Shown piece after piece: positions 43,903 to 53,563 of a stretch of 64,000 nucleotides of DNA. The position numbers and the translations under genes are program-made. The DNA lies in NCBI GenBank assembly GCA_020637775.1, contig JACKJV010000001.1:186001-250000 (forward strand). The letters run 5' to 3'. Within the stretch, counting starts at the first letter, position 1; every line of letters begins with the position of its first letter. Origin of the DNA: Brucellaceae bacterium (GTDB taxonomy: Bacteria > Pseudomonadota > Alphaproteobacteria > Rhizobiales > Rhizobiaceae). A model generated the notes under the pieces. It was not told the origin of the DNA and ran no database searches. It saw only the letters and a program-made list of their open reading frames with translations.

Positions 43903-44937
43903 ATGGGCGCGAACGGTCAACGGATCATCCTGACGGCTTATCCGAAAGGGATGCCCGGTCATGACGAACTGAAACTTCAAGCCCATGACTATCCATCTCC
44001 GGGCCAGGGCGAGGTTCTCGTCAAGGTCATCTATCTTTCGCTCGACCCCTACATGCGCGGGCGGATGAGCCCGGCAAAATCCTATGCCGTATCGACAGAG
44101 ATCGGCGGCGTCGTGACGGCGGAGGCCGTCTGCTCTGTGCTGGAAAGCGGCGATGCCTCGCTTTCGGCCGGCGATATCGTGCTGGCGCGCACCGGCTGGC
44201 AGAGCCATGCGGTGATGCCGGCGGATGCCTGCCGCAAGCTCGATCCGTCGGCCGCGCCGATTTCCACCGCGCTCGGCTGCCTCGGCATGCCGGGCTTTAC
44301 CGCCTATGCCGGGCTCATCGAGCATGGCAAGCCGAAGGCCGGCGAAACCGTTCTCGTCTCGGCGGCCAATGGCGCTGTCGGCCAGCTTGTCGGCCAGATC
44401 GCGAAGATCAAGGGCTGCCGGGCCGTCGGCATTGCCGGTTCGGACGAGAAATGCGCCCAGGTGGTGGACGAATTCGGCTTTGACGCCTGCGTGAACTACA
44501 AGGAAGCCGACTTTCCCCAGAAGCTGAAAGCCGCCTGTCCGGATGGCGTGGATGTCTATTTCGAGAACGTGGCCGGCGATGTGCTTAAGGCCGTCATCCC
44601 GCTGTTCAACCCGTTCGCGCGCATGCCGGTCTGCGGTACCATCGCCTATTACAACCTTTCCGGCCTGCCGGAAGGGGGCGACTACCTGCCCATGTTCATG
44701 CGGGCGATTCTCGTCAACCGGCTGACCGTGCGCGGCTTCATCAATTACGATCACGAGGCCGAACATCGCGGTTCCTTCGAGCGCGAGATGGCCGCGTGGG
44801 TGCGCGAAGGCCGGATCCGCTACACCGAAGACATCGTGGACGGGCTGGAAAACACCGTCGAGGCCTTCCAGGGCTTGCTGACCGGGCGCAACAAGGGCAA
44901 GCTGATCATCCGCGTATCGGAAGATCCGACAGCCTGA
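43903..44937 (+). CDS. NADP-dependent oxidoreductase, zinc-independent MDR (CurA/leukotriene B4 dehydrogenase-like)
   Basis: Protein of 344 residues of the medium-chain reductase superfamily, without the catalytic zinc ligands. Seen: LSLDPYMRGRMS near 45-56, characteristic of the prostaglandin reductase/CurA group, the cofactor motif SAANGAVGQLVGQIAK near 151-166, VYFENVAGDVL, and RGFINYDHEAEH. These enzymes reduce alpha,beta-unsaturated ketones and aldehydes with NADPH. GGGAGGAAAGC precedes the ATG. The stop faces the lytic transglycosylase gene four bases away. Confidence 0.9.
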   Translation: MGANGQRIILTAYPKGMPGHDELKLQAHDYPSPGQGEVLVKVIYLSLDPYMRGRMSPAKSYAVSTEIGGVVTAEAVCSVLESGDASLSAGDIVLARTGWQSHAVMPADACRKLDPSAAPISTALGCLGMPGFTAYAGLIEHGKPKAGETVLVSAANGAVGQLVGQIAKIKGCRAVGIAGSDEKCAQVVDEFGFDACVNYKEADFPQKLKAACPDGVDVYFENVAGDVLKAVIPLFNPFARMPVCGTIAYYNLSGLPEGGDYLPMFMRAILVNRLTVRGFINYDHEAEHRGSFEREMAAWVREGRIRYTEDIVDGLENTVEAFQGLLTGRNKGKLIIRVSEDPTA

Positions 44938-44941
44938 GCGC

Positions 44942-46171
44942 TCAGCGGATTGCGCGGATCAATTCCGCATCGGGAAAGCAGGTCGGCTGGCGTCCGTTCT
45001 TCGCCTGCCATGCGCCGATGGATCGCCGGGTCTTGAAACCCGGCAGGCCGTCGGCGCCGCCCACATCGTGGCCCTGGCGTTCGAGCACGCGCTGCATGGC
45101 GGCGATGTCGGAGCGCCAGAGCTTGTCGATCTTCCCCCAGCCTTGCGTAAAATCGCCGACATTCCACTCGATGCGGTCGCCGACATGGCCGACGAAAAGG
45201 GCGTAGAGGTCGCTCTCGTTGTAGTCCTTCAGGACATAGAAATTCGGCGTGACGATGAAGGCCGGGCCGAGGCGGCCAGCCGGCATCATCAGATAGCCCT
45301 CGCCCTTCAGTTCGTGGGCCGGGAAGGGTTTTCCGTTCACGCGGCGGATTCCCATCGCTTCCCATTGCGCAATCGTGCGGCCCTGATCCGGCCCTTCAAG
45401 CGTACAGGCCACGGATTGCGGAACCACCACCTCGAAACCCCAGTCGCGGCCTGTCTGCCAGCCATGGTGGCGCAGGTAGCTGGCGATGGATGCCAGCGTG
45501 TCGGCCTGCGATCCCCAGATGTCTGCGCGGCCGTCACCGTCGCCGTCGGCGGCGTGTTTCAGGTAGGAGGACGGCATGAATTGCGGCTGGCCGAGCGCGC
45601 CGGCCCAGGACGATTTCATGTTGCGCGGCGGCACGCCGTTCTGCGCCATCTGCAGGGCGGCCAGCAATTCGTTGCGGAACATCTCCTTGCGCGTGGACAT
45701 GAAGGCCTTGGTACCAAGCACCTCGAACGCGTCATGGGGGATCTTCGCCCGCCCGAAGCCGCTCTCGCGCGCCCATATGGCCAGCAGGATGCGGCCGGGC
45801 ACGCCATAGGCGCTCTCGACACGCTTCAAGGTGGCCGCAAGGCGGGCCTTGTGGTCACGCCCGCCGGCAGCCGCGCCCTGCACTGTCCCGGGATTGAAAT
45901 ATCTCGCCGGAGCGCCGAACTCCGCCTGGCGCTGTTTCCGCGGCGTTTCCGGCCTGGTGCCCGGCGGCACCAGATCGGGCAGTTTCCAGTTCAGCGTCAC
46001 GCCATCGAAGGCCGCATTGAACGTCGCCGCGCTGACGCCGCGCTGGCGGGCCTGCGGCCACAGGTCATTGGCCAGCCAGTCGCGGAACTGGCGCTCGACA
46101 GCCTGCGAGCGGGCCAGCGCCGGGGCCGAAACAAGCAGGACGAGGGCGAATGCGGTGAGAAGATGGCGCAT
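44942..46171 (-). CDS. Lytic murein transglycosylase (MltB family) with peptidoglycan-binding domain
   Basis: Exported enzyme of 409 residues: signal peptide MRHLLTAFALVLLVSAPALA, SLT domain with catalytic E136 in IWARESGFGR, the MltB motifs FMSTRKEMFRNELLAAL and SWAGALGQPQFMPSSYLKHA, then a C-terminal PG_binding_1 domain at about 345-405 (MQRVLERQGHDVGGADGLPGFKTRRSIGAWQ). It cleaves peptidoglycan glycan strands to form 1,6-anhydro ends in the periplasm. Same strand as recR, 86 bp downstream. Confidence 0.95.
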   Translation of the reverse strand: MRHLLTAFALVLLVSAPALARSQAVERQFRDWLANDLWPQARQRGVSAATFNAAFDGVTLNWKLPDLVPPGTRPETPRKQRQAEFGAPARYFNPGTVQGAAAGGRDHKARLAATLKRVESAYGVPGRILLAIWARESGFGRAKIPHDAFEVLGTKAFMSTRKEMFRNELLAALQMAQNGVPPRNMKSSWAGALGQPQFMPSSYLKHAADGDGDGRADIWGSQADTLASIASYLRHHGWQTGRDWGFEVVVPQSVACTLEGPDQGRTIAQWEAMGIRRVNGKPFPAHELKGEGYLMMPAGRLGPAFIVTPNFYVLKDYNESDLYALFVGHVGDRIEWNVGDFTQGWGKIDKLWRSDIAAMQRVLERQGHDVGGADGLPGFKTRRSIGAWQAKNGRQPTCFPDAELIRAIR

Positions 46172-46257
46172 GGAGAGACGGCTCCGGCGTTCAACGGACG
46201 ATTCGCAACCATCCTACCAGCCGTTGTGGCTTGCGTAAGGCGGGGCGCAAGGCGTTT

Positions 46258-46866
46258 TCAGAAATTGGTGCGGGCGCGCAAGGCCGCCGCCAGCGTGCCG
46301 TCGTCCAGATAGTCCAGCTCGCCGCCCACGGGCACGCCATGGGCCAGCCGCGTCACCTTCACGTCGAAACCGGCCAGGCGGTCGGTGACATAGTGGGCCG
46401 TTGTCTGGCCCTCCACCGTGGCATTCACGGCAAGGATGATTTCCGACACGCCGCCAGCCGCCACGCGGTCGACCAGGCCGGCAATGTTGAGATCGTCCGG
46501 GCCGATGCCATCGAGCGGCGAGAGCGTGCCGCCCAGCACATGGTAGCGCGCCGCGGTCATGGCACCGGCGCGTTCCAGCGCCCAGAGGTCGGCCACGTCC
46601 TCCACCACGATGATGACGGTTCCCTCGCGGCGGGGATCGGTACAGATGTTGCACGGGTCCACCGTGTCGACATTGCCGCAGACCGAGCAGGTGCCGACCT
46701 TCGCGTAGGCCTCGGCCATGGCACCGGCAAGAGGCCCCATCAACTGGTCCTTCTTCTTGATCAGATGCAGTGCGGCACGGCGGGCCGAACGCGGCCCCAG
46801 GCCCGGCACCTTGGACAGAAGCTGGATCAGTTTCTCGATTTCGGGACCGGCGATTCGCTTGGACAT
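46258..46866 (-). CDS. recR: Recombination mediator protein RecR
   Basis: Protein of 202 residues acting with RecO/RecF to load RecA. Seen: helix-hairpin-helix [19 protein letters not shown], the C4 zinc motif C60/C63/C72/C75 (CSVCGNVD ... CNIC), and the Toprim domain opening [14 protein letters not shown] and including [16 protein letters not shown]. In most relatives it directly follows dnaX-ybaB; here about 4.3 kb of other genes intervenes. Confidence 0.97.
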   Translation of the reverse strand: MSKRIAGPEIEKLIQLLSKVPGLGPRSARRAALHLIKKKDQLMGPLAGAMAEAYAKVGTCSVCGNVDTVDPCNICTDPRREGTVIIVVEDVADLWALERAGAMTAARYHVLGGTLSPLDGIGPDDLNIAGLVDRVAAGGVSEIILAVNATVEGQTTAHYVTDRLAGFDVKVTRLAHGVPVGGELDYLDDGTLAAALRARTNF

Positions 46867-46908
46867 GGGCGAGAGATAGACCGAAAGGGGCGTCTGGACC
46901 AGTGCCGA

Positions 46909-48507
46909 TCAGCCGCCATGGGCAGCCAGAAGCGCCTTCAGGTCGGCCAGCGTGTTGATCTCGGAAACCGGCTTGTCGGTGCGCCAGCGGGCCATGCGCG
47001 GGAAACGCAGCGCGATACCGGACTTGTGCCTGCTGGAGGCCTGGAGGCCCTCGAAGGCGATTTCAAAAACATGCACCGGTGGCACGGAACGCACGGGGCC
47101 GAAGCGCTCCAGCGTGTTGGCGCGCACCCAGCGGCTGATCTCGCGGAACTCCGCATCCGTCAGCCCGGAATAGGCCTTGGTGAAGGGCACCAGATTGCCC
47201 TCGTCGTCGGGCACGGCGAAGGTGAAATCGGTGAACAGGTTGGCGCGGCGGCCATGGCCGGCCTGGGCGTAGATCATCACGGCGTCCACGGTGAGCGGGT
47301 CGACCTTCCATTTCCACCAGTCGCCCCGCTTGCGCCCGACGTGATAGGGGCTGTCCAGCCGCTTAAGCATCAGCCCCTCGGCGCCACGTTCGCGCGATGT
47401 GGCGCGGGCATCGGCAAGCCCGGCCCAGGTGGTGGCCGGCACCGTTGGCGAAAGGCGAAGCGGCGCGGTCGGCGGCAGGTTTCCGATCAGCCGTTCAAGC
47501 CGGGCGCGGCGTTCGGCGAAGGGCGTCTGGCGCAGGTCCTGCCCGTCCTGTTCCAGGAGGTCGTAGGCGGTCATGACGACCGGCGTTTCCGCCAGCAGCT
47601 TCTTCGAGACGGTCTTGCGGCCGATGCGCGTCTGGAGCGCCTGAAACGGCAGGACCGCATCGTCGCGCCAGGCCATGATCTCGCCGTCGATCACCGTGCC
47701 GTCGGGCAGGCAATCCAGTGTGGCGGCAAGTTCGGGAAAGCGGTCTGTCACCAGTTCCTCGCCGCGTGACCAGACGAAAAGCTGTCCCTCTCGGCGCACC
47801 AGTTGCCCGCGGATGCCGTCCCATTTCCATTCTGCCAGCCAGTCGGAGACAGGGCCGAGACTGCCCGGTTCTGCCTCCAGCGGATGAGCCAGGCAGAACG
47901 GATAGGGCCGGGAGGTGGCGACCTCGTTGTCGCCGGACAGGACGAGACGGTCGAACGTGGTGGTGTCGGGCGACCAGTCGCCCATGATGCGATGGGCAAG
48001 CGCGGTCTCCTCGATGCCGGTGGCCGCGGCGAGCGCGCGGGTCATCAGCTTCTGCGAGACGCCCATGCGGAAGCCGCCGGTTATCAGCTTGTTGAACAGG
48101 AAGCGGCCGGTCCGGTCGAGCCGGTTCCAGGCCGACAGAATGGCGGCCTTGCGGGTTTCGTCATCGGCGTCGCGCAGTGCCCGCGTCTCGTTGATCCAGA
48201 AGGTCAGGCTTTCGTCGCTGGTCTCTTGCGGCTCGGGCAGGACGAGGGCGATGGTCTCGGCCAGGTCGCCGACAACCGGATAGGCCTCCTCGAACAGCCA
48301 GAGCGGGATGCCGGCGCGCCCGGCGGCCCATTCACGCAGATTGGTCGCGGTGACCGCGCGACGCGGGCGGCGGCCCGAGAGAAGGGCGATGGTCCACAGC
48401 CGGTCGTCCTCCGGTGCCTCGCGGAAGTACGCCGCCAGCGCGGCAACCCTGGCATTGGTGCCGGTGGTCTGGTCGAGCGCGGTGAAAAGGGCGGCGAAGC
48501 GGTTCAT
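46909..48507 (-). CDS. ATP-dependent DNA ligase (cisplatin-resistance/LigC-like)
   Basis: Ligase of 532 residues. Nucleotidyl-transfer Lys is K228 in AEWKWDGIRGQL (motif I KxDG). Further motifs are FPELAATL, VIDGEIMAW (motif III/IIIa region), EGLMLKRLDSPYHVGRKRGDWWKWK (motifs IV/V), and a C-terminal OB fold. An N-terminal DNA-binding domain covers about 1-200. It is the ATP-dependent ligase that travels with a metallo-beta-lactamase-fold exonuclease; the exonuclease gene overlaps it by four bases. The usual third partner, an Lhr-type helicase, is absent here. Presumed role: DNA repair alongside NAD-dependent LigA. Confidence 0.92.
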   Translation of the reverse strand: MNRFAALFTALDQTTGTNARVAALAAYFREAPEDDRLWTIALLSGRRPRRAVTATNLREWAAGRAGIPLWLFEEAYPVVGDLAETIALVLPEPQETSDESLTFWINETRALRDADDETRKAAILSAWNRLDRTGRFLFNKLITGGFRMGVSQKLMTRALAAATGIEETALAHRIMGDWSPDTTTFDRLVLSGDNEVATSRPYPFCLAHPLEAEPGSLGPVSDWLAEWKWDGIRGQLVRREGQLFVWSRGEELVTDRFPELAATLDCLPDGTVIDGEIMAWRDDAVLPFQALQTRIGRKTVSKKLLAETPVVMTAYDLLEQDGQDLRQTPFAERRARLERLIGNLPPTAPLRLSPTVPATTWAGLADARATSRERGAEGLMLKRLDSPYHVGRKRGDWWKWKVDPLTVDAVMIYAQAGHGRRANLFTDFTFAVPDDEGNLVPFTKAYSGLTDAEFREISRWVRANTLERFGPVRSVPPVHVFEIAFEGLQASSRHKSGIALRFPRMARWRTDKPVSEINTLADLKALLAAHGG

Positions 48508-49529
48508 GCGCCCTCCCCCGCCTCGTCACCGCCCGGTGCGGTGTCCAGGCTCTCGCCCTCATATTCGGTGGAGACGACATGGGCATCATAGCCGCGTGAT
48601 TGCAGCCATTTGCGGAACGGTCCGGTATAGCCATGGGTGACGAAGACGCGTTCGGCGCCCGTCGCGGCAACGGCTTCGTTGAGGCCGTGCCAGTCGGCAT
48701 GATCGCTCATCACGAAGCCACGGTCGGCGGCCCGCCTGCGGCGCACGCCGCGCAGCGCCATCCAGCCCGACGCATAGCTGCGCGAGACAGGCCCGAAGCG
48801 GCGCATCCAGTTTCCCTCCATGGCCGAGGGTGGAGCGATGACAAGGCCACCAGCGAAGGCGGCGCGGGCAACGTCCGGTGTCACTTGCGTCGTGGGCGGC
48901 AGGTCCACGCCCTGTTCGCGCAGGACCGAATTCATGTTCTCGACCGCGCCATGGGTGAAAACCGGGCCGATGGACAGGTCGAGGCTCGTCAGCACGCGCT
49001 GCGCCTTTCCCAGCGAATAGGCGCCGATGACCGCCACCTTGCCGGCGTCCCGGCAGGCGCGCCACCAGGCGTTGAGTTCGCCGGCCAGTTCGGCCTGGCT
49101 GGTCCAGTTGAAGACGGGCAGGCCGAAGGTGCATTCGGTGATGAAGGCGTGGCAGGGCACCGGCTCGAAAGGCTCCGACAGGCCGTCCTCTTCGACCTTG
49201 TAATCGCCAGAGACGACCCAGATCTGGCCACCGACCTCGACCCGGATCTGTGCCGATCCCGGCACATGGCCTGCCGGATGGAAGCTGACTGAGGCATCGC
49301 CGATCGTCAGGGTCCTGCCATAGTCCACGGTTTGCGGCGTGACGCCGAGGCGCCGTTCAATGACGGGCGCGGCGGGCGCGGTACACAGATAGCTTTCATG
49401 GCCCCAGCGGGCATGGTCGGCATGGCCATGGGTGATGAGCGCGCGCTTCACCGGACGCCACGGGTCAATGAAGAAATCGCCGGCAGGGCAATAGATGCCC
49501 TTGTCGGTAAAGGTCAGCACATCGCGCAT
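48504..49529 (-). CDS. Ligase-associated DNA exonuclease, metallo-beta-lactamase fold
   Basis: Protein of 341 residues of the SNM1/beta-CASP-like group. Metal motif THGHADHARWGHE (H34, H36, D38, H39) is intact, with YKVEEDGLSEPFEPVPCHAFITECTFGLP and VSGDYK further on. The ATG at 49529 has GAGGA five bases upstream and is preferred to that at 49553. Its stop overlaps the ligase start (ATGA), so the two are translationally coupled; the partner trims DNA ends before ligation, as inferred for this conserved pair. Confidence 0.92.
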   Translation of the reverse strand: MRDVLTFTDKGIYCPAGDFFIDPWRPVKRALITHGHADHARWGHESYLCTAPAAPVIERRLGVTPQTVDYGRTLTIGDASVSFHPAGHVPGSAQIRVEVGGQIWVVSGDYKVEEDGLSEPFEPVPCHAFITECTFGLPVFNWTSQAELAGELNAWWRACRDAGKVAVIGAYSLGKAQRVLTSLDLSIGPVFTHGAVENMNSVLREQGVDLPPTTQVTPDVARAAFAGGLVIAPPSAMEGNWMRRFGPVSRSYASGWMALRGVRRRRAADRGFVMSDHADWHGLNEAVAATGAERVFVTHGYTGPFRKWLQSRGYDAHVVSTEYEGESLDTAPGGDEAGEGA

Positions 49530-49660
49530 TCGGTCCTCGTCATCGACGATCATATAGGCAATTGGCAGAGGTTTTCATCCATTGGGAGGATGGCGAATCG
49601 CGCTTCAGCCATTAAGAAATGAGACAAGTTGGAAGCATCGGTAAGCCGGGAGACGAGACC

Positions 49661-50164
49661 ATGAACGATATCGTGATACGGCGAGCCGGTGCCGATGACC
49701 GGGAAGCGCTCGAAGCATTGATCGCGGATTGTTATTCGGCGGTCTATCCGGGCTGGTACAGCGACGACATCCTGACCGACGCCCTGCCGGCCATGCTGCG
49801 CATCGATCCGGCGCTGCTCGCATCCGGCCATTACTTCGCGGCCCATATCGGCGGACGCGTGGCCGGTTGCGGCGGCTGGAGCAAGGCGACACCGGGAACC
49901 GGGCGGCTGGACGATGCCAGCGGCCATATCCGCCATTTCGCCACCCATCCCGATCTCATGCGCAGCGGCGTGGGCGGCGCCATCCTGTCGACATGTCTCG
50001 CGGAGGCCAGGCGCGACGGCTTGCGCAAGCTGATGTGCTTTTCCTCGCGGCCGGCGGAGAAATTCTACGCCCGCCACGGCTTTCACCGGCTGGAAGACGT
50101 GGCGGTGATGCTGGCAAGCGACACCGCCTTTCCCGCCGTTCTCATGGAAAAGCAGCTCGGCTAG
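49661..50164 (+). CDS. GNAT family N-acetyltransferase
   Basis: Acetyltransferase of 167 residues with the GNAT fold: IRRAGADDREALEALIADCY at the start, the acetyl-CoA motif A as HFATHPDLMRSGVGGAIL, and ARHGFHRLED at the end (motif B). Substrate unknown. GGGAGA precedes the ATG. It is the only plus-strand gene in this stretch and is divergent from the exonuclease gene. Confidence 0.88.
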   Translation: MNDIVIRRAGADDREALEALIADCYSAVYPGWYSDDILTDALPAMLRIDPALLASGHYFAAHIGGRVAGCGGWSKATPGTGRLDDASGHIRHFATHPDLMRSGVGGAILSTCLAEARRDGLRKLMCFSSRPAEKFYARHGFHRLEDVAVMLASDTAFPAVLMEKQLG

Positions 50165-50181
50165 CGGGCCGGAAACACGAT

Positions 50182-51066
50182 CTACATCGCCGCGAAAGGC
50201 TCCCGGCGCGGCCGGCGCAAAAGCGTGTAGAGCCCGGAAGCGAGGATCAGCACTGCGCCCGCAAGGGTGATCCGGTCAAAGCTTTCGCCGAACACGGCGA
50301 TGCCGAGCGCGATGCCGAACAGCAGGCGCGTGTAGCGGAATGGCGTGACCACCGACACCTCGCCCATGCGCATGGCGGCAGTCAGGCTCCAATATGCGGT
50401 GACACCAAACAGGGACGCGGCGGCGAGAAAGCCGATGACCGGCGGGGACGGCCGGACCGGCGCACCGGTGAACGGAAGAAGGATGAGGCCTGCCACGGTG
50501 AGGGCTGCAAAGCCATGGGCACCCAGTTGCGGATTGGACAACACCTTTGGCGCGGCGCGCGAGGCAAGGTCGCGGCCGGCAAAGCCGAACATGCCGATCA
50601 CTGTCCACAATGCGGCCGGCACAAAGCCCTCCATGCCGGGACGCAGCACGATCAGCACGCCCATGAAGCCGATGCCGACGGCCAGCCAGCGGCGCAGGCC
50701 CACCTTTTCGCCAAAGAGAACAGCGGCGCCCGCCACGACGACCAGCGGCGTTGCCTGAAGAATGGCCGAGGCATTGGACAACGGCGTCAGCGCGATTCCG
50801 AGCGTATAGCCAAGACGCCCGACCACCTCGAGCACCGCCTTGAGGAGAAGCGTGCGACCCAGCATGGCCCCGTGCCACGGGCGCTGGCCGCGCATGGCGG
50901 CAATCGCGGAAAACGCGATCATGCCCGCCAGACCGAACAGGATGAGGATTTGCCCGACGGGCAAGGACTGCGCGGCGCGCTTGATGAACATGTCCTCGAC
51001 GGCGAAGCACGCCATCGCGAAAACCATCAGCATCGCACCGCGCAGATTTTCCTGCGCAAGCGTCAT
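50182..51066 (-). CDS. EamA/DMT family transporter
   Basis: Polytopic inner-membrane protein of 294 residues with ten predicted helices in two EamA repeats (for example ILILFGLAGMIAFSAIAAM and LFGIALGIAVFGESFDRITLAGAVLILASGLY). RhaT/YdcZ-type drug-metabolite transporter; substrate unknown. Its stop is 17 bases from the convergent GNAT stop. It is unrelated in detail to the DMT protein at 31277-32194. Confidence 0.88.
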   Translation of the reverse strand: MTLAQENLRGAMLMVFAMACFAVEDMFIKRAAQSLPVGQILILFGLAGMIAFSAIAAMRGQRPWHGAMLGRTLLLKAVLEVVGRLGYTLGIALTPLSNASAILQATPLVVVAGAAVLFGEKVGLRRWLAVGIGFMGVLIVLRPGMEGFVPAALWTVIGMFGFAGRDLASRAAPKVLSNPQLGAHGFAALTVAGLILLPFTGAPVRPSPPVIGFLAAASLFGVTAYWSLTAAMRMGEVSVVTPFRYTRLLFGIALGIAVFGESFDRITLAGAVLILASGLYTLLRRPRREPFAAM

Positions 51067-51142
51067 GATCCACGCCTCCGGAAGAGGCCGGGTTCAACCG
51101 GCGAGTGATTGCAACAAGGCGCAGCCCGTGGGCCGGCCCGGA

Positions 51143-51466
51143 TCAGAACGGCAGTTTCATGCCGGGCGGGATCGGCAGGCCGGCGGTCAGTTCCTGGGTT
51201 TTTTCGGCCATCACCTGCTCCACCTTGGCCTTGGCCTCGTTGTGGGCCGCCAGGATCAGGTCCTCAAGGATTTCCACATCGTCTTCCCTGAAAAGCGAGG
51301 GGTCGATCTTCAGACCGCGCATCTCACCCTTGCCGCTCAGCGTCACGGTGACAAGACCGCCACCGGACTGGCCGTCAGCGGTGATGCTGGCCATTTCCTC
51401 CTGCAGCGCCTGCATCCTGGCCTGCATTTCCTTGGCCTTGCTCATCAGGCCCATCAGATCTTTCAT
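51143..51466 (-). CDS. ybaB: YbaB/EbfC family nucleoid-associated protein
   Basis: Small DNA-binding protein of 107 residues: helical N-terminus [25 protein letters not shown], then the beta-sheet core [25 protein letters not shown] and a C-terminal helix ending [12 protein letters not shown]. It lies 27 bp after dnaX, the normal arrangement, and is probably co-transcribed. Confidence 0.96.
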   Translation of the reverse strand: MKDLMGLMSKAKEMQARMQALQEEMASITADGQSGGGLVTVTLSGKGEMRGLKIDPSLFREDDVEILEDLILAAHNEAKAKVEQVMAEKTQELTAGLPIPPGMKLPF

Positions 51467-51493
51467 CGTCTCTCTCCCGCGTTCGGGTCCGTG

Positions 51494-53344
51494 TCAAAGA
51501 ATGTCGTCGTCATCGTCGTCGGGCAAGGCCTCGACCGGCATGCCCTCAGCGCCGGGCACCTCTTCGGGTGCGGCCGGCAGGCGGACATCGATGACCCTGG
51601 CGCCCGGGAACTTCTGCAGGATCGCGGCCACGGCCGGATCCTTGCTTGCATCGGAAAACAGCGTTTCGCGCGTTTCCTCCTCGATCTCGGCAATGGTGCG
51701 TCCGCCCTCTTCCTGACTGAGCGAGACCATCCAGTTGCGCCCGGTCCACAGTTTCAGGCGCTGGGCCAGATCGGTGAGAATCGACCGGTCGGCATTGGGT
51801 GTCAGCGAGACGGACAGGTGGCCCGGCGCCAGCGAGACGAGACGAATGCTGTTGCGTACGCCGATCTTGATGCGCAGGTCGCGATGCTGGTCGGCCAGCG
51901 CGACGATGTCCTCCAGCGATCGCACCGGGACGGCATCGGCGGCCGCCGTCTCCGCTTCGGGCGCCGGTGCAGCGCGCATGGCCGGCGTCTCGGCCGGCCG
52001 GCTTTCCACCAGACGCATGGCAGGGCCGGAAACCGGCTGCGCGGACCGTGCGGAGCGGCCATAGGCCGTCGCGGCCTGGCCCTGGCGTGACGCAGGGGCA
52101 CCCTGCCCGCCCGCGCCACCGCCTGCCGAAGGCGCGCCGGCCGGTGGGGCACCCGCGCCGGCATCGCCGCCGCTCCGCTCGCCGAGCGCGCGGATGGCCT
52201 CGTCCAGCGTGGGAAGGTCGGCGGCATGGGCGATGCGGATCAGCACCATCTCGGCGGCCGCATAGGGCCGGGCCGCGCCCTGAACCTCGTGGATACCCTT
52301 GAGCAGCATCTGCCAGGTGCGCGAGAGCACCCGCACCGAGAGATTCTGCGAAAAATCAAGCCCGCGCGTGCGTTCGTCCTGGCTGAGCGAGGCATCGTCG
52401 GCGGCTTCCGGCACGAAACGAAGCCGGGTGACCAGATGGGTGAAGGCCGCCAGATCCGTCAGCACGACGGCAGGATCGGCACCGGCGTCATACTGGTTCT
52501 TCAACTCTCCCAGCGCGCCGGGCAGGTCGCCCCTCATCAGCATCTCGAACAGGTCGATGACGCGGGCATTGTCGGCAAGGCCGAGCATGGAACGCACGGC
52601 CTGCGCGGTGACATGGCCGGAGCCATGGGCAATGGCCTGATCGAGAATGGACAGCGAATCGCGCACCGAGCCTTCCGCCGCGCGCGCCATCATGGACAGG
52701 GCGTCGGCCTCGACCGACACCTCCTCCAGCTCGGCAATGCGGGCGAGATGGCGCGTCAGCGCCTCGGCGTCGACACGGCGCAGGTCGAAGCGCTGGCAGC
52801 GCGAAAGAACGGTGACCGGCACCTTGCGGATCTCCGTGGTGGCGAAGATGAACTTCACATGCGGCGGCGGCTCTTCCAGCGTCTTCAGCAGGCCGTTGAA
52901 AGCCTGGTTCGACAGCATGTGAACCTCGTCGATGATGAAGACCTTGTAGCGGGCCACCGAGGGCATGTAGCGCACCTGCTCGATGATCTCGCGGATGTCG
53001 CCGATACCGGTATGGGAGGCTGCGTCCATCTCGATCACGTCGACATGGCGGCCTTCCATGATCGCCTGGCAATGCTCGCCGGGCACCGACAGGTCGATGG
53101 AGGGCCGGTCGACACTCTCCGTATGGTAATTCAGGGCACGGGCCAGGATGCGTGCCGTCGTCGTCTTGCCGACCCCGCGCACGCCGGTCAGCATCCATGC
53201 CTGGGCGATGCGGCCCGAATGGAACGCGTTGGTGAGCGTGCGCACCATCGGCTCCTGACCGATCAGGTCGGTGAAATCGCGCGGGCGGTATTTGCGGGCG
53301 AGCACCCGGTAGGGTGTCTGCTGTCCGCCGGACTGGTCGCTCAT
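51494..53344 (-). CDS. dnaX: DNA polymerase III subunit gamma/tau
   Basis: Clamp-loader ATPase of 616 residues. Walker A is GVRGVGKT at 54-61, Walker B is FIIDEVHMLS, and the SRC sensor motif is SRCQRFDLRR. The region of the bacterial zinc module (after ARALNYHTESVDR) keeps only C92, so the four-cysteine zinc site is missing, which is the usual Rhizobiales form. A Gly/Ala/Pro-rich linker (about 395-470) joins a C-terminal tau-type domain. The ATG at 53344 starts MSDQSGGQQT; the frame continues upstream through the SRP RNA gene and is not coding there. Confidence 0.96.
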   Translation of the reverse strand: MSDQSGGQQTPYRVLARKYRPRDFTDLIGQEPMVRTLTNAFHSGRIAQAWMLTGVRGVGKTTTARILARALNYHTESVDRPSIDLSVPGEHCQAIMEGRHVDVIEMDAASHTGIGDIREIIEQVRYMPSVARYKVFIIDEVHMLSNQAFNGLLKTLEEPPPHVKFIFATTEIRKVPVTVLSRCQRFDLRRVDAEALTRHLARIAELEEVSVEADALSMMARAAEGSVRDSLSILDQAIAHGSGHVTAQAVRSMLGLADNARVIDLFEMLMRGDLPGALGELKNQYDAGADPAVVLTDLAAFTHLVTRLRFVPEAADDASLSQDERTRGLDFSQNLSVRVLSRTWQMLLKGIHEVQGAARPYAAAEMVLIRIAHAADLPTLDEAIRALGERSGGDAGAGAPPAGAPSAGGGAGGQGAPASRQGQAATAYGRSARSAQPVSGPAMRLVESRPAETPAMRAAPAPEAETAAADAVPVRSLEDIVALADQHRDLRIKIGVRNSIRLVSLAPGHLSVSLTPNADRSILTDLAQRLKLWTGRNWMVSLSQEEGGRTIAEIEEETRETLFSDASKDPAVAAILQKFPGARVIDVRLPAAPEEVPGAEGMPVEALPDDDDDDIL

Positions 53345-53429
53345 GGTTCGGGTCTGGTCTCCGTTCCCGGCGATACTTGCAGGGGGGCGCGGCGCGGTCA
53401 ATGCGAAGACGGCACAGCGACGGGGAAAG

Positions 53430-53530
53430 GCGGGAGGCTGGCGCGGTGACCCGCGCCATGGCTCGTTAGGGCTGCTTCCTTCCGGACCTGACCCGGTTGG
53501 CGAGTGGCTCGTCCACCACCAGCCTCCCGC
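53430..53530 (-). ncRNA. ffs: Signal recognition particle RNA (small bacterial 4.5S type)
   Basis: The minus strand contains the invariant SRP RNA core GGTCAGGTCCGGAAGGAAGC followed by AGCC, that is, the Ffh-binding apical hairpin with the GGAA tetraloop. The ends form a perfect 12-bp terminal stem: GCGGGAGGCTGG (53530-53519) with CCAGCCTCCCGC (53441-53430). The length of about 100 nt fits the short alphaproteobacterial form. It lies just upstream of dnaX on the same strand. Confidence 0.95.
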
Positions 53531-53534
53531 TGCC

Positions 53535-53563
53535 CATATCGGTTCTTTTGACCGCGAATGCAA
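53535..53563 (-). promoter_or_regulatory. Candidate promoter for ffs
   Basis: On the minus strand TTGCAT (53563-53558) is separated by 17 bases from GATATG (53540-53535). The -10 ends five bases before the inferred RNA 5' end at 53530, the expected geometry. Confidence 0.55.
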
